Origin: Hydrotalea flava
GTDB taxonomy: Bacteria > Bacteroidota > Bacteroidia > Chitinophagales > Chitinophagaceae
NCBI RefSeq assembly: GCF_001623405.1
Contig: NZ_LUHG01000045.1
Location: forward strand, 104,213-168,212
DNA: 64,000 bases
Direction of reading: 5' to 3'
A program made the position numbers and the translations under genes. How positions within the stretch are numbered: position 1 is the first letter of the stretch; the number at the start of each line of letters is the position of its first letter. The notes under the pieces were generated by a model. The model ran no database searches. It saw nothing but the letters and a program-made list of their open reading frames with translations, and had not been told where the DNA came from. This document shows positions 27,639 through 38,399 of this stretch, piece by piece.

Positions 27639-28958
27639 ATGGCAATTTTACAAACGGCGTATATAGAAGAAAAGTTTGACACATTGCAATCATCGCATCC
27701 AAATGTGTTGTTGAATGAGGTTAGACAAAAAGGTTTTCAAACCTATCAAAATGTAGGTATTCCATCTTATAAAAATGAAGAGTGGCGGTATACTCCGGTC
27801 AGTAATTTATTTAAACAGTCATACAGTTTTTCTGAAAAAGTTTCAACCATCAATCAGGCATCTGTTGATGCATTTCGCTTGCCGGATAGTGCAACAGCCA
27901 ATGAACTGGTATTTGTAAATGGTTTGTACAATCCGTTGCTTTCTAATATTCGTTCTGCAGCCAATGAAATGGTGATTATATCAATGGAAGAAGCAGCGAA
28001 TGATATACGTTTTTCTGATATTTTGAAAGAGCACTTAGGTAAAAGCAGTTTGTATTTGCAGGATGGTATTCATGCACTAAATACCTCTTTCATTAACGGT
28101 GGTGTATTTGTGTATGTTCCCAAAAAAGTACAGGTAGCACTGCCATTGTATATTTATCATATTGCCGATACTGTTCAAAATCCGGTTCTGGCTCAGCCCC
28201 GCAGTTTGATATATCTGGCAGAATCAGCTGAATTGAAGTTGGTTGAAACATATAAAACTGCAGGTAGTTCAGATAGTTTTACAAATGAAGTAATGGAAGT
28301 GGTGGTTGCAGGCAATGCGGTGTTTGAATATTATAAACTACAAAATGATATTGCAGTAGCTAATCAGGTAAACACAACCCATATTCGCCAAATTGGCAAA
28401 AGTTATGTGCATACCGTAGTGGTTACTTTAGATGGTGGCATGGTTCGTAATAACACCAATATTATTATGGAAACACCAGGCAATGAGGCACATATGTATG
28501 GCTTGTATTTGTTGAAAGGGAATACACATGCTGATAATCATACATTGGTTGATAACAGAGAACCCCATTGCTTTAGTAATGAGTTGTATAAAGGTGTAAT
28601 GGATGATGCAACTACAGGCGTTTTTAGCGGAAAAATTTATGTGCGGCCACAGGCTCAAAAAATCAATGCATACCAGAGTAACAAAAATATTTTGTTGAGT
28701 GAAAAGGCCAGTGTAAATACCAAACCTCAGTTAGAGATTTTTGCTGATGATGTTAAATGTTCTCATGGATGTACTATAGGAAGGTTAGATGAGGAAGCTT
28801 TGTTTTATCTGCGTTCACGTGGTATTGATGCTGCACAGGCTAAAGCTATGTTGTTGCAGGCATTTGCAAACGATGTTATTGAAAAAATTAAAATTGAATC
28901 ATTACGCGAACACATTGAAACACTGATTGTAAACAGGCTCTCCGTTCAAATCAGCTGA
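27639..28958 (+). CDS. sufD: Fe-S cluster assembly protein SufD
   Basis: A 439-residue SufB paralogue. The N-terminal helical part includes 'NEEWRYTPVSNLFK', and the beta-helix core includes 'DHTLVD'-type 'NHTLVDNREPHCFSNELYKG', 'FSGKIYVRPQAQKINAYQSN' and 'KCSHGCTIGRLDEEALFYLR'; the conserved His is in 'HCFS'. It forms the heterodimeric scaffold with SufB. The sufS start follows 7 bases after the stop. Confidence 0.95.
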   Translation: MAILQTAYIEEKFDTLQSSHPNVLLNEVRQKGFQTYQNVGIPSYKNEEWRYTPVSNLFKQSYSFSEKVSTINQASVDAFRLPDSATANELVFVNGLYNPLLSNIRSAANEMVIISMEEAANDIRFSDILKEHLGKSSLYLQDGIHALNTSFINGGVFVYVPKKVQVALPLYIYHIADTVQNPVLAQPRSLIYLAESAELKLVETYKTAGSSDSFTNEVMEVVVAGNAVFEYYKLQNDIAVANQVNTTHIRQIGKSYVHTVVVTLDGGMVRNNTNIIMETPGNEAHMYGLYLLKGNTHADNHTLVDNREPHCFSNELYKGVMDDATTGVFSGKIYVRPQAQKINAYQSNKNILLSEKASVNTKPQLEIFADDVKCSHGCTIGRLDEEALFYLRSRGIDAAQAKAMLLQAFANDVIEKIKIESLREHIETLIVNRLSVQIS

Positions 28959-28965
28959 TATCATC

Positions 28966-30210
28966 ATGGAAACATCAACTCATATATTGAATACATTGCA
29001 GGTGGAAGATATTCGGAATCAATTCCCAATATTGAAGCGCACTATTCATAACAAGCCTATCGTATATCTCGATAATGCTGCAACTACACAAAAGCCAATG
29101 GTTGTTATTGATGCATTGAGCCATTATTATATGCACTCAAATGCCAATATTCACAGAGGTATTCATACACTTGCAGAAGAAGCAACGGCCGCTTATGAAG
29201 CAACACGCACAGCAGTGCAGGTTTTTATCAATGCATCTTGTACCGAAGAAATAATTTTTACACGAGGTACCACTGAGTCAATCAATTTGGTTGCTAATAC
29301 ATGGGGAAGAAAAAATATTCAGGAAGGTGATGAAATCATCATTTCTGAAATGGAACATCACTCCAATATTGTGCCTTGGCAAATACTTTGTGAAGAAAAA
29401 AAAGCAGTATTAAAGGTTATTCCCATTAGCGATGAAGGTGAGTTGTTGTTAGATGTTTATCGGCAACTGCTAACGCCTAAAACGAAATTGGTTGCCATTA
29501 CTTATGTATCGAATAGTTTAGGCACCATCAATCCCATATCTGAAATCATACAAATGGCACACAACGCTGGTGCACTTGTGTTAGTGGATGGCGCTCAGGC
29601 TACTGTACATTTAGATATTGATGTACAAAAAATGGATTGTGACTTCTATGCTTTTTCAGGACATAAAATTTATGCTCCAACAGGCGTTGGTGTTTTGTAT
29701 GGTAAAAAGGCTTTGTTAGAAGCAATGCCCGTATTTATGGGCGGTGGTGAAATGATAAAAGAAGTAAGTTTTGCCAAAACTACTTATGCTGAATTGCCGT
29801 ATAAATACGAAGCAGGCACCCCAAACATTGCTGATACCATTGCATTAAAGGCAGCGATTGATTTTATGCGTGAAACCGATGTTGCAATGATACACCAACA
29901 TGAAAAAGAATTATTGGAATATGCTACGAAACAAATGCTCCAAATTCCCAACTTGCGCATTTATGGAACGGCCGAAAATAAAACCGGAGTTATTTCTTTT
30001 CTGGTAAACAATATTCATCCGCAAGATATGGGTGTTTTATTAGATAATCAGGGCATTGCCGTTAGAACCGGGCATCATTGTACACAACCCTTAATGCACC
30101 GTTTGGGTATTCCCGGAACGGTTCGTGCTTCTTTTGCCGTATATAATACAATGGAAGAAGTAGACCGGCTAATTAACGGCATTCAAAAATCAATTAAAAT
30201 GCTTTTATAA
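28966..30210 (+). CDS. sufS: cysteine desulfurase SufS
   Basis: A 414-residue PLP enzyme that takes sulfur from cysteine. Seen: 'YLDNAATTQKP', 'NIHRGIHTLAEEAT', 'FTRGTTESINLVA', the PLP Lys in 'FYAFSGHKIYAPTGVG', and the catalytic Cys in 'VRTGHHCTQPLMHR'. The Lys-x-His-His-Cys arrangement and group II spacing fit SufS rather than IscS. It stops two bases before the sufE start, so the desulfurase and its partner are translated together. Confidence 0.96.
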   Translation: METSTHILNTLQVEDIRNQFPILKRTIHNKPIVYLDNAATTQKPMVVIDALSHYYMHSNANIHRGIHTLAEEATAAYEATRTAVQVFINASCTEEIIFTRGTTESINLVANTWGRKNIQEGDEIIISEMEHHSNIVPWQILCEEKKAVLKVIPISDEGELLLDVYRQLLTPKTKLVAITYVSNSLGTINPISEIIQMAHNAGALVLVDGAQATVHLDIDVQKMDCDFYAFSGHKIYAPTGVGVLYGKKALLEAMPVFMGGGEMIKEVSFAKTTYAELPYKYEAGTPNIADTIALKAAIDFMRETDVAMIHQHEKELLEYATKQMLQIPNLRIYGTAENKTGVISFLVNNIHPQDMGVLLDNQGIAVRTGHHCTQPLMHRLGIPGTVRASFAVYNTMEEVDRLINGIQKSIKMLL

Positions 30211-30211
30211 T

Positions 30212-30646
30212 ATGGGTGAATCAAGCACTATTGCAGCAAGAGAGGCAGAAATAATTGAAGCATTTGCTTTATTGGATAGCTGGGAAGAAAAATATGAATA
30301 CATCATTGAACTGGGTAAAAAACTTCCACCGCTGGATGAGCGATATAAGTTAGCAGAAAATATCATCAAAGGCTGCCAGTCAACTGTTTGGTTAGTAGCC
30401 AATTATTCAGATGGGAAAGTATTTTTTAAAGCAGATAGTGATGCGGTAATTGTAAAAGGATTGGTGAGTTTGCTGATTAAAGTTTTATCCGGCGTTACGC
30501 CTCAGGAAATTTTACAAGCACAATTAGATTTTTTACAAGAAATAGGCATGATGACACATTTGGCACAAACCCGTTCCAATGGTTTGCGTGCCATGATTCA
30601 GCAAATGAAACATTATGCATTGGCGTTTCAATCTATTAACTCCTGA
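30212..30646 (+). CDS. sufE: sulfur acceptor protein SufE
   Basis: A 144-residue SufE. The persulfide-accepting Cys is Cys55 in 'NIIKGCQSTVWLVA', and 'KYEYIIELGKKLPPLDERYK' is the family N-terminal helix region. SufE takes sulfur from SufS and passes it to SufB. The start is one base after the sufS stop. Confidence 0.95.
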   Translation: MGESSTIAAREAEIIEAFALLDSWEEKYEYIIELGKKLPPLDERYKLAENIIKGCQSTVWLVANYSDGKVFFKADSDAVIVKGLVSLLIKVLSGVTPQEILQAQLDFLQEIGMMTHLAQTRSNGLRAMIQQMKHYALAFQSINS

Positions 30647-30658
30647 AAAAGGAAAACT

Positions 30659-30970
30659 ATGGAACCAGAAGTATTAAAAGAAAAAGTGATTGAAGCTTTA
30701 CATGAAATATACGATCCGGAAATTCCGGTAGATATTTACGAGCTGGGTCTGATTTATGAAGTTGAAATTCTGCCTATTAACAATGTGCAGATTGTAATGA
30801 CTTTAACTGCACCCAGTTGCCCGGCTGCTCAGGAATTGCCCATTGAGGTTGACCAAAAAGTGCGTGCAATTGAAGGTGTAAACGATGTGCATGTTTCAGT
30901 AGTTTGGGATCCGCCATGGGATAGAAGCATGATGAGTGAGGCTGCTCAACTTACTTTAGGATTTATGTAA
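30659..30970 (+). CDS. sufT: SufT-like Fe-S assembly protein (MIP18/DUF59)
   Basis: A 103-residue DUF59 protein: 'ALHEIYDPEIPVDIYELGLI' and 'MTLTAPSCPAAQELP' are the family motifs, including the conserved Cys. The same domain occurs in PaaD and eukaryotic MIP18, but the location 12 bases after sufE points to SufT, a maturation factor for Fe-S proteins. Last gene of the tightly spaced suf series. Confidence 0.88.
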   Translation: MEPEVLKEKVIEALHEIYDPEIPVDIYELGLIYEVEILPINNVQIVMTLTAPSCPAAQELPIEVDQKVRAIEGVNDVHVSVVWDPPWDRSMMSEAAQLTLGFM

Positions 30971-31056
30971 CGCTGGCATTCAAATTTAGTACTAAAAAAT
31001 AATAAATAATTTTTTAATATATTTAAATCTGTACGCTTACCTTAAAAAATTGCAAC

Positions 31057-31551
31057 ATGAAAATAACTTCACAGGAAGAATATGGTTTTCGTATTTTACT
31101 CCGCATTGCAAGGTGTAAGGAGAATGAAAGCATGAGCATACAAGCACTGAGTGTTGCCGAGGGTTTAACAATGGCTTATGTGGCTAAACTAACCCGTTTG
31201 CTGAGAAAAGCGGGTTACATCAATAGTACGCCCGGAAATATTGGCGGCTATGTTTTAGCCCGCCCAGCATCTGAAATTAATGTTAATCAGGTTTTGAAAT
31301 CTTTGGGGGGTGCCTTATTTTCAAAAGAATTTTGTGGTACCTATTCAGGTGCTATGCGCTTTTGTAATAATTCAGTTGATTGTTCTGTACGTTCATTGTG
31401 GCAAATGGTACAATTTTCTATTGACCAATTATTAGATAAAGTGAGTTTACAGGATTTGATTGGTACTGAAAAAAAATCTGAAAATTTATTAAGTAACCTG
31501 TTTCAGGCGCATCTGCAATTGTTAAAAGATGCAGAAGCTGTTGCACTATAA
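31057..31551 (+). CDS. Rrf2 family transcriptional regulator, likely Fe-S sensing
   Basis: A 164-residue Rrf2 protein. The helix-turn-helix is in residues about 25-60 ('QALSVAEGLTMAYVAKLTRLLRKAGY', read in part), with the wing 'GGYVLARP'. Three Cys (93, 103, 109; spacing x9 and x5) lie in the usual cluster-binding region, so it may hold an Fe-S cluster as IscR does, though the first spacing is longer than in IscR. It follows sufT by 86 bases and is the obvious candidate regulator of the suf operon. No -7 box is clear ahead of it. Confidence 0.88.
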   Translation: MKITSQEEYGFRILLRIARCKENESMSIQALSVAEGLTMAYVAKLTRLLRKAGYINSTPGNIGGYVLARPASEINVNQVLKSLGGALFSKEFCGTYSGAMRFCNNSVDCSVRSLWQMVQFSIDQLLDKVSLQDLIGTEKKSENLLSNLFQAHLQLLKDAEAVAL

Positions 31552-31734
31552 TGATCTGAATGTGCGATGAAATAACGGGATATGTTTTATGTAAACATTT
31601 ATTTGAGTTGCAGTATGCAGCTTTTTTGTTGAAGAACACAATGGCGCATTTTCTATGCAATAAAAAAACATTACCGAGCCTTTTGCATAAATGGTTTTGA
31701 AATATATTTGAATGGAGTGGAAGGTAGTGTTGTC

Positions 31735-33105
31735 TTAATTTTTAGCAGCGTATTTCCACCACTCATCCAACGATTTGCAACCTTTAAATTCTTTATCGAT
31801 AGTAATGTAGAAATTAGGTAAATGATCGTTAAACCATTGTTCTAATTTCGATTGTTTTTTATCTTCCAGCGCCTGTTGGGCAATTTTATTATAATCTTCT
31901 TTCAGGTTTTCACGATGTGGCTCTGTTCTGGTTTTCAGATAAACCAATCGTACCATTTTTCTGCCCCGGTCGTCGGTATAAACTTGTGGTTGCGATATTT
32001 GTCCGGGCTTCAGTGTTTTTAATAATGGAATTAAGTCTTTATCGGGTAACTGATCAATGGTAATGTATGAACTGCCATCTCTTCCCTGAATTTGACCGCC
32101 GGTAAATTTGCTGTTATCATCGTCACTAAAGCGGTTAACAGCTTCACCGAAAGTCATTTGTTTGGTTTCAATTAAATTACGAACCGAGTCTAATTTTTGA
32201 ACGGATAAATCAATTTCTGTTTGTGTTACCGGTGGAATTTTAAGAATGTGGCGTACTACCGCATCATCGCCGGAACGGCTTACCAATTGAATGATGTGTA
32301 AACCAAATTTTGATTTAATAACCGGAGAAATTTGACCTTCCTTCAATTTAAATACAGTGGCCAAAAATGTAGGATCCCAGAATTTATCGTTTCTGTTCAG
32401 GTGTAATAAACCACCTTGTTTTTCTGTTTCCACATCATCAGAATATAGCTTTGCTAACTGATCAAATCTTTTCTGGCCTGATTCAACTTGTTTTTTATAG
32501 CTGTATAAATCTTTTGATACATAATCTTCTACTTCTTTATTCGCTTTTGGCTGTGCCAAAATTTGGCTCACTTCAATTTCGCTTTCAAAAAATGGGAGGC
32601 TGTCTTTTGGAATTTTATCGAAATATGCTTTTACTTCATTGGGAGTAACTTTTACGTTCTCCAGAATTTTATTGCGCATCTGGTCGGCTAATTTTCTGTC
32701 TCTGAATGCCGGCCTGAAATCTTCTTTAATTTGATAAATGGTTTTACCTGCAATTTCCTCCAGTACTTCTTTCGAACCATATTCTCTGATAAAACCTCTG
32801 ATTTGATTGTCTAAAGCTGCATCCAAATCTTCATCAGAAACAACGAGTGAATCTTTTTCAGCTTGTAAAACCAATGCTTTTTGAATGAGTTGTGCTTCTA
32901 AAAAGGCACATTCAGGATGTGGAGGTAATGATGCTTCCTGACCCTGACGTTTGGCATCTGAAATAGCATTCATTACATCTGATCGTAAAATAATTTTATC
33001 GCCAACCTGGGCAACAATTTTATCGGCTACTACTTTTTGTACCTGCGCTTTTATAGTGGCAGATACGGAAAAGAAAAGAATGCTTACTAATAAAAACTGC
33101 TTCAT
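31735..33105 (-). CDS. periplasmic peptidyl-prolyl isomerase, SurA-like
   Basis: A 456-residue exported foldase. Signal peptide: residues 1-20 (KQFLLVSILFFSVSATIKAQ). A SurA N-domain follows ('IVAQVGDKIILRSDVMNAI'), then two parvulin-type rotamase domains, the first with 'FDQLAKLYSDDVETEKQGG' and the second with 'FGEAVNRFSDDDNSKFTGG'. SurA-type proteins escort outer-membrane proteins. ATG 33105 is preferred to the upstream ATG 33126 because it gives a proper signal peptide. No terminator hairpin is seen in the following 180 bases. Confidence 0.9.
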   Translation of the reverse strand: MKQFLLVSILFFSVSATIKAQVQKVVADKIVAQVGDKIILRSDVMNAISDAKRQGQEASLPPHPECAFLEAQLIQKALVLQAEKDSLVVSDEDLDAALDNQIRGFIREYGSKEVLEEIAGKTIYQIKEDFRPAFRDRKLADQMRNKILENVKVTPNEVKAYFDKIPKDSLPFFESEIEVSQILAQPKANKEVEDYVSKDLYSYKKQVESGQKRFDQLAKLYSDDVETEKQGGLLHLNRNDKFWDPTFLATVFKLKEGQISPVIKSKFGLHIIQLVSRSGDDAVVRHILKIPPVTQTEIDLSVQKLDSVRNLIETKQMTFGEAVNRFSDDDNSKFTGGQIQGRDGSSYITIDQLPDKDLIPLLKTLKPGQISQPQVYTDDRGRKMVRLVYLKTRTEPHRENLKEDYNKIAQQALEDKKQSKLEQWFNDHLPNFYITIDKEFKGCKSLDEWWKYAAKN

Positions 33106-33254
33106 AATTTTTTTACTATGTATCACCTGAAAGTCTATTTCATTTATTTAAAAATGTTTATTCCTGCATGCTATTCAGGATAAAATATTTAGGTATTGTG
33201 TGTTTCAAAAGTACTTCTAAACTGTGTGAAACTGCTCACTGCTAAAGCTTTTAA

Positions 33255-33303
33255 CAAAAAAATTTGCTTCAGGCAGGCTTATCCGCTACATCCTGAAGCA
33301 AAT
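33255..33303 (-). terminator. Rho-independent terminator after infB
   Basis: A perfect 12-base stem (33262-33273 with 33292-33303, ATTTGCTTCAGG/CCTGAAGCAAAT), an 18-base loop, and a T run on the minus strand (complement of 33255-33262). It ends the rimP-nusA-infB operon. Confidence 0.85.
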
Positions 33304-33318
33304 GATAGGAAAGTATGG

Positions 33319-36300
33319 TTATAATGTACGTTTTATTTCTACTTCTTCATAAGCTACAATGGTATCACCTACAGCTAAATCAGTATAATTTTTAATGGTT
33401 AAGCCGCACTCCATATTAGAGGGCACTTCTTTTACATCATCTTTATATCTTTTTAAACTGCCTAATTCAGCAAATGCACCTTCCTGACGTGGATAAATTA
33501 AGATGCCATCTCTAAACAATCTGATTTTTGCATCTCTTTTTATACGGCCTTCTAAAACAAAGCAACCTGCAACGGTAGCTTTATCAAATTTATATACTTC
33601 GCGTACTTCAACGGTGGCCACTTCTTTTTCCTGAATTTTGGGTTCCAACATACCCTCCATAGCGCTCTTCACTTCTTCAATAGCATTGTAAATAATGGAG
33701 TACATTTTAATTTCTACGCCCTCGTTTTGTGCCAAACGGGCAGCTTGTGCCGATGGGCGAACATTGAAGCCAATTAAAATGGCGTCAGAAGCGGTAGCCA
33801 GTAATACATCACTTTCAGAAATTTGACCCACTGCTTTGTGTACAACATTCACTGCAATTTCTGCGGTAGAAAGTTTTTGCAAAGAATCGCTCAATGCTTC
33901 TATTGAACCATCCACATCACCTTTGATGATAATATTTAATTCTTTAAAGTTACCCAAAGCTAATCTACGTCCAATTTCATCCAGGGTAATATGTTTACGT
34001 GCTCTGAGTCCCTGTTCACGCATTAATTGTGCCCGTTTATTGGCAGATTCTTTGGCTTCAGATTCATCTTTATATACTTTAAATTTTTCACCGGCCTGTG
34101 GTGCACCATTTAAGCCTAAAATAACTGCGGGTGTTGATGGAGGTGCTTCTGTAATTTTCTGGTTCCGTTCATTAAACATGGCTTTAACACGACCATAGTA
34201 TTGTGCACTCACAATAATATCACCTTGTTTAAGGGTACCATTTTGAACCAGGATAGTAGCTACATAGCCGCGACCTTTATCTAAAGTGGCTTCTATAATA
34301 GAGCCGGATGCTTCTTTATTGGGGTTGGCTTTCAGATCTAACAATTCTGCTTCCAGCAATATTTTTTCTAAAAGTAAATCAACATTTAAACCTTGTTTGG
34401 CACTCAGTTCCTGACTTTGGTATTTTCCACCCCACTCTTCCACCAAAATATTCATATTGGAAAGTTGTTCATATATTTTTTGTGGATTGGCGCCTTCTTT
34501 ATCAATTTTATTGATGGCAAAAATCATGGGTACATTGGCAGCTTGTGCGTGGCTAATGGCCTCTTTGGTTTGTGGCATTACGGCATCATCTGCTGCAATA
34601 ACAATAACTGCAATGTCTGTAACTTTTGCACCTCTGGCACGCATAGCGGTAAAGGCTTCGTGTCCGGGTGTATCTAAAAATGTAATGTGTTTGCCACTTT
34701 CGGGTAAGGTAACTTCGTAAGCGCCAATGTGCTGGGTAATACCTCCTGCTTCACCTGCTACTACATTCGCATTTCTAATATAATCGAGTAATGAGGTTTT
34801 ACCATGGTCAACGTGGCCCATAATGGTTACTATTGGTGGGCGGCTTACTAAGTTTTGGGTATCTTCCTCTTCTTCTTCCTCATTTAATTCATCCACGTCA
34901 TCCACGCCAATAAATTCTACTTCATAGCCAAATTCACTAGCCACTAATTCAATTACTTCTGCATCAAGGCGTTGGTTAATCGATACCATGATGCCAAGAT
35001 TCATACATTTACCAATTACATCTGCAAAACTTACGTCCATTAAATTGGCCAGTTCGCTTACGCTGATAAATTCTGTTACCTGTAGTTTATTATCTTCCGA
35101 TAATTCGCCCATTGATTCGGCAGCTTCATCACGTTTTGCACGGCGATATTTTGCTTTCAGGCTTTTACCTCTGCCACCTGCACCGGCTAATTTAGCCTGC
35201 GTTTCTTTTATTTTTTCCTGAATATCTTTTGCGTCAATTTCTTTTTCTTCTTTTCTATGATCACGTCCGGCACCTCGTTGGTGTGGGGTATGTCGGTTAT
35301 TGTTGTTCCGGTTGCCACCTGTTCCGCCACCACCTTGCGGCTGATTATTGCGGTTATTAGCGGGTTGTATGGGCCGGTTGGGTCCTGTAACCGGTGTACC
35401 GCCTGCATTAACAGTAGCACCTGCAGCTACATTACTCTGACGTGGGCCGCCACCTGCTTTGGGTTCGCGGTTAAATTGTCCGCCGGGTTGGTTACCACCT
35501 ACTTTGTTTAGCGGAATGCGTTTGCGTTGCTTACGGCTTTCTTCACGTGAAGAAGGTTTGGGCCGGGTGTCACTGTCAATTGGCAATTGTATTTTCCCTA
35601 ATATTTTGGGGCCGGTTAATTTTTCCACTTCAATATTTTCAATAACCGGTGCACCATCCTGTTGTGGAATGTTGGATTCTATATTGGTTACAGGTAATGT
35701 TGTTTCCGGCATTGCAGGTGTTGCTGTGGGTTGTTCTTCTTTAGCAACAACCGTAATTTCTTCGGGTTGAACACGTGGAGTAACCGGGGTAGTACTTTCA
35801 ACTATCGGTTCCTTTTTATCGGATGTATCTTCTTTCTTTCTGGAAGATTTTTTAGGTCTGGTAGAAGTATCTATTGCATCTAAATCAATCTTTGCAATAA
35901 TTTTAGGCCCTTCTATTTCGGGCACCTCTAACTTAATAAAGTCATCTTCTGCAGATTTTTCGGGTACAATTACTTCCGGTTCGGGATGCTTTTCCTGGAT
36001 GATGGGCGCTTCTGTAAGAATAGGTTCAGATGGTAATTCAACGGTAGGAACTTCGGCTGGTGTAGTTTTTTTTTGAACAGATTCCGATTCTGTTTCTTTC
36101 ACTGTTTCCTTAGGTTCTTCTTTGGGGAGTGATTTTTTTTCCTCTTTTTTAAAACTTACTTCTTCTTCATCCTTTCGTTTTCTTGGTTCTGCCGGAGCAA
36201 TTTTAGGTATTTCTACCTGATCAGCTTTATTCTTAGCTTGTTTATCGCTTTGGAATTCGGCCTGCAGGGCAAGATACATTTCTACCGAAAGTTTGGCTGT

Positions 36301-36417
36301 TGGTTTCAGTTCATCTTTATTAAAACCTTTCTTCCCCAAAAATTCAATAATGGTGTCCTGACCAACATTAAACTCTTTGGCTGCTGCTAATAATCGTGGT
36401 AATTTCAATTCTGACAT
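33319..36417 (-). CDS. infB: translation initiation factor IF-2
   Basis: A 1032-residue IF-2 that brings initiator tRNA to the 30S subunit. The first 420 residues are a long, low-complexity, charged N-terminal region: Lys/Glu-rich, then Asn/Gly/Pro-rich with '[12 protein letters not shown]', ending in an Arg/Lys-rich stretch. The G domain follows with '[15 protein letters not shown]', 'DTPGHEAF' and 'NKID', then domains II-IV. The variable N-terminus is typical of Bacteroidota. It lies 144 bases after nusA in the same operon and ends at a strong terminator. Confidence 0.97.
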   Translation of the reverse strand: MSELKLPRLLAAAKEFNVGQDTIIEFLGKKGFNKDELKPTAKLSVEMYLALQAEFQSDKQAKNKADQVEIPKIAPAEPRKRKDEEEVSFKKEEKKSLPKEEPKETVKETESESVQKKTTPAEVPTVELPSEPILTEAPIIQEKHPEPEVIVPEKSAEDDFIKLEVPEIEGPKIIAKIDLDAIDTSTRPKKSSRKKEDTSDKKEPIVESTTPVTPRVQPEEITVVAKEEQPTATPAMPETTLPVTNIESNIPQQDGAPVIENIEVEKLTGPKILGKIQLPIDSDTRPKPSSREESRKQRKRIPLNKVGGNQPGGQFNREPKAGGGPRQSNVAAGATVNAGGTPVTGPNRPIQPANNRNNQPQGGGGTGGNRNNNNRHTPHQRGAGRDHRKEEKEIDAKDIQEKIKETQAKLAGAGGRGKSLKAKYRRAKRDEAAESMGELSEDNKLQVTEFISVSELANLMDVSFADVIGKCMNLGIMVSINQRLDAEVIELVASEFGYEVEFIGVDDVDELNEEEEEEDTQNLVSRPPIVTIMGHVDHGKTSLLDYIRNANVVAGEAGGITQHIGAYEVTLPESGKHITFLDTPGHEAFTAMRARGAKVTDIAVIVIAADDAVMPQTKEAISHAQAANVPMIFAINKIDKEGANPQKIYEQLSNMNILVEEWGGKYQSQELSAKQGLNVDLLLEKILLEAELLDLKANPNKEASGSIIEATLDKGRGYVATILVQNGTLKQGDIIVSAQYYGRVKAMFNERNQKITEAPPSTPAVILGLNGAPQAGEKFKVYKDESEAKESANKRAQLMREQGLRARKHITLDEIGRRLALGNFKELNIIIKGDVDGSIEALSDSLQKLSTAEIAVNVVHKAVGQISESDVLLATASDAILIGFNVRPSAQAARLAQNEGVEIKMYSIIYNAIEEVKSAMEGMLEPKIQEKEVATVEVREVYKFDKATVAGCFVLEGRIKRDAKIRLFRDGILIYPRQEGAFAELGSLKRYKDDVKEVPSNMECGLTIKNYTDLAVGDTIVAYEEVEIKRTL

Positions 36418-36561
36418 TCCGTTTTATTTAATCCATCCGCGCCTTTTTGTTAAAGGCAACGTTCAAATGTATATATAAGACCGTTTATGGCCTAATATGT
36501 TGCTTTAAAATACGCAAGTTTTTGCATAAACTTTTTTTTAATGTATTAAAAATGAAAGGTT

Positions 36562-37815
36562 TTATGCTTCATCGTTATCAAATTCGGCCTGTAAAATTCT
36601 TCTTACTTCGGCAATGGTTTCTTTTTCCAGATCGGTTCTTCTTTCCAATTCATCTTCGTTCAAATTTAAAACACTGCGGGCAGTATCGCATCCTACTTTT
36701 TTGAATGCTTCAATTACCCAGGGTTCAATTTCATCGCTAAATTCTTCCAGGTCAATATCAAATTCATCTGTTTTTTCTTCATCTTCCCTAAACACATCTA
36801 AAGTATATCCGGTTAGTTCAGAAGCTAATTTAATATTTACGCCTCTTCGGCCAATGGCAAGCGATACCTGATCAGCTTTCAAATACACATCAGCCTGCTT
36901 CTTCTCTGTATCAATATTCATGAAGCTGATTTTAGCAGGTGTTAAAGAGCGTTGAATGAGTAGCTGGATATTATTGGTGTAATTAATAACATCAATATTT
37001 TCGTTTTTCAATTCACGTACAATTCCATGAATACGACTTCCTTTCATGCCTACACAGGCACCAACGGGGTCAATTCTGTCGTCATAAGATTCTACTGCTA
37101 CTTTTGCTCTTTCGCCCGGTTCACGAACAATTTTCTTGATTGATATTAGTCCGTCAAAAATTTCCGGTACTTCTATTTCCAAAAGTTTGGCTAAGAATAA
37201 AGGGCTGGTTCGTGAAAGTATGATGACAGGGGAATTGTTTTTTAAATCAACTCTTGCAACAACTGCACGTATGGTTTCGCCTTTGCGGAAAAAGTCTTGT
37301 GGTATTTGTTCAGATTTTGGCAAAATTAATTCATTCTCTTCTTCATCCATTAATAAAACTTCTTTTTTCCAAACCTGATGCACATCGGCAGAAATAATTT
37401 CACCAATGCGATCGCTGTATTTTTTTACCAGTACATTCTTTTTTAAATCGTTGATACGGCTGGCCAAAGTTTGTTTGGCAGCTAAAATAGCACGGCGGCC
37501 AAAGTCGAGCATATCAACTTCTTCGTACAATTCTTCTCCAACTTCAAAATCGGGCTCTATTTTAACGGCTTCTGAATAGCTGATTTCGGCAAGTGGGTCT
37601 TGCACTTCTCCATCTTCTACAATCATCCGGCGGCGGATGATTTCCAAATCGCCTTTTTCGGCATTTACAATTACGTCAAAATTTTCGTCGCTACCATATT
37701 TTTTGCGTAATAAGGTTTTAAAAACATCTTCTACTACTTTCATTAAAGTAGGTCTGTCCAGATTTTCGGTGTCTTTAAATTCCTGAAATGCGTCAATAAG
37801 ATTAATACTTGCCAT
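36562..37815 (-). CDS. nusA: transcription termination/antitermination factor NusA
   Basis: A 417-residue NusA: N-terminal RNA-polymerase-binding domain, S1 domain (about residues 130-200), and two KH domains with 'VGACVGMKGSRIHGIVREL' and 'SLAIGRRGVNIKLASELTGY' (GRRG loop). The C-terminus has an acidic stretch and one helix-hairpin-helix-like unit ('RTDLEKETIAEVRRIL'), shorter than the two acidic repeats of E. coli. It follows rimP by 57 bases. Confidence 0.96.
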   Translation of the reverse strand: MASINLIDAFQEFKDTENLDRPTLMKVVEDVFKTLLRKKYGSDENFDVIVNAEKGDLEIIRRRMIVEDGEVQDPLAEISYSEAVKIEPDFEVGEELYEEVDMLDFGRRAILAAKQTLASRINDLKKNVLVKKYSDRIGEIISADVHQVWKKEVLLMDEEENELILPKSEQIPQDFFRKGETIRAVVARVDLKNNSPVIILSRTSPLFLAKLLEIEVPEIFDGLISIKKIVREPGERAKVAVESYDDRIDPVGACVGMKGSRIHGIVRELKNENIDVINYTNNIQLLIQRSLTPAKISFMNIDTEKKQADVYLKADQVSLAIGRRGVNIKLASELTGYTLDVFREDEEKTDEFDIDLEEFSDEIEPWVIEAFKKVGCDTARSVLNLNEDELERRTDLEKETIAEVRRILQAEFDNDEA

Positions 37816-37872
37816 AATTCAATTTTTTAGCGGTAGTTCAGGCTTTGTTGATACAAACGTGCCTGATGAATA

Positions 37873-38343
37873 TTAAAATTTAATTTGAACGGTTGTTGTT
37901 TTTATATTAGTAAATGGTATTAAAATTTGCTGTGTAATTGCTTTTTTGCCTTTGCCTGTGGTTTGTTCCAATAATATATCCTGCTCAGTTACGGCTAACA
38001 AAACCCCTCCTTTCATGGTATCATCGGTAAATACTACTTCAACATTTCTGCCAATATTTTTAACATATTGCCTGTGTAGTTTTAGCGGCTCACCAACGCC
38101 GGGTGAAGAAACTTCCAAACTAAATTCCCCCTCCGGAAAAATACCTGCTTCTGTGGTTAATTGATACAGTTTTCTATTAAAGTACACGCATTTTTCAATG
38201 GGCAATCCTTCATCACCATCTAAAAATATCTTAATATTTTGTGTGGGTTTTATTTTAACCGCTACGCAAAAAAATGAAGGCTCGGTTTCCAGCATGCTAT
38301 TTACAATGCTGGTAATTTGTTCTATGTGTGTTTGTGTTGACAT
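37873..38343 (-). CDS. rimP: ribosome maturation factor RimP
   Basis: A 156-residue RimP needed for 30S maturation. The signature 'LEVSSPGVGEPLK' (usually LEVSSPGLDRPL) and 'NIKIFLDGDEGLPIEKC' support it. First gene of the rimP-nusA-infB operon; the promoter and a strong leader hairpin lie just upstream. Confidence 0.92.
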   Translation of the reverse strand: MSTQTHIEQITSIVNSMLETEPSFFCVAVKIKPTQNIKIFLDGDEGLPIEKCVYFNRKLYQLTTEAGIFPEGEFSLEVSSPGVGEPLKLHRQYVKNIGRNVEVVFTDDTMKGGVLLAVTEQDILLEQTTGKGKKAITQQILIPFTNIKTTTVQIKF

Positions 38344-38354
38344 ACCTATAAAGC

Positions 38355-38380
38355 AGAAGGGAACGCTTCCGTTCCCTTCT
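38355..38380 (-). promoter_or_regulatory. leader hairpin of rimP-nusA-infB
   Basis: A perfect 11-base stem (38355-38365 with 38370-38380) closed by a 4-base loop, GAAG on the minus strand. It lies in the predicted leader, 11 bases before the rimP ATG. It is not followed by a T run on the minus strand, so it is not a simple terminator. Confidence 0.55.
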
Positions 38381-38399
38381 ATCGTTCTTTTTTCCGTTG

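Noticed and set aside
35208..35770. Several short frames inside the infB N-terminal region
   Set aside because: Shadows of the low-complexity part of IF-2.
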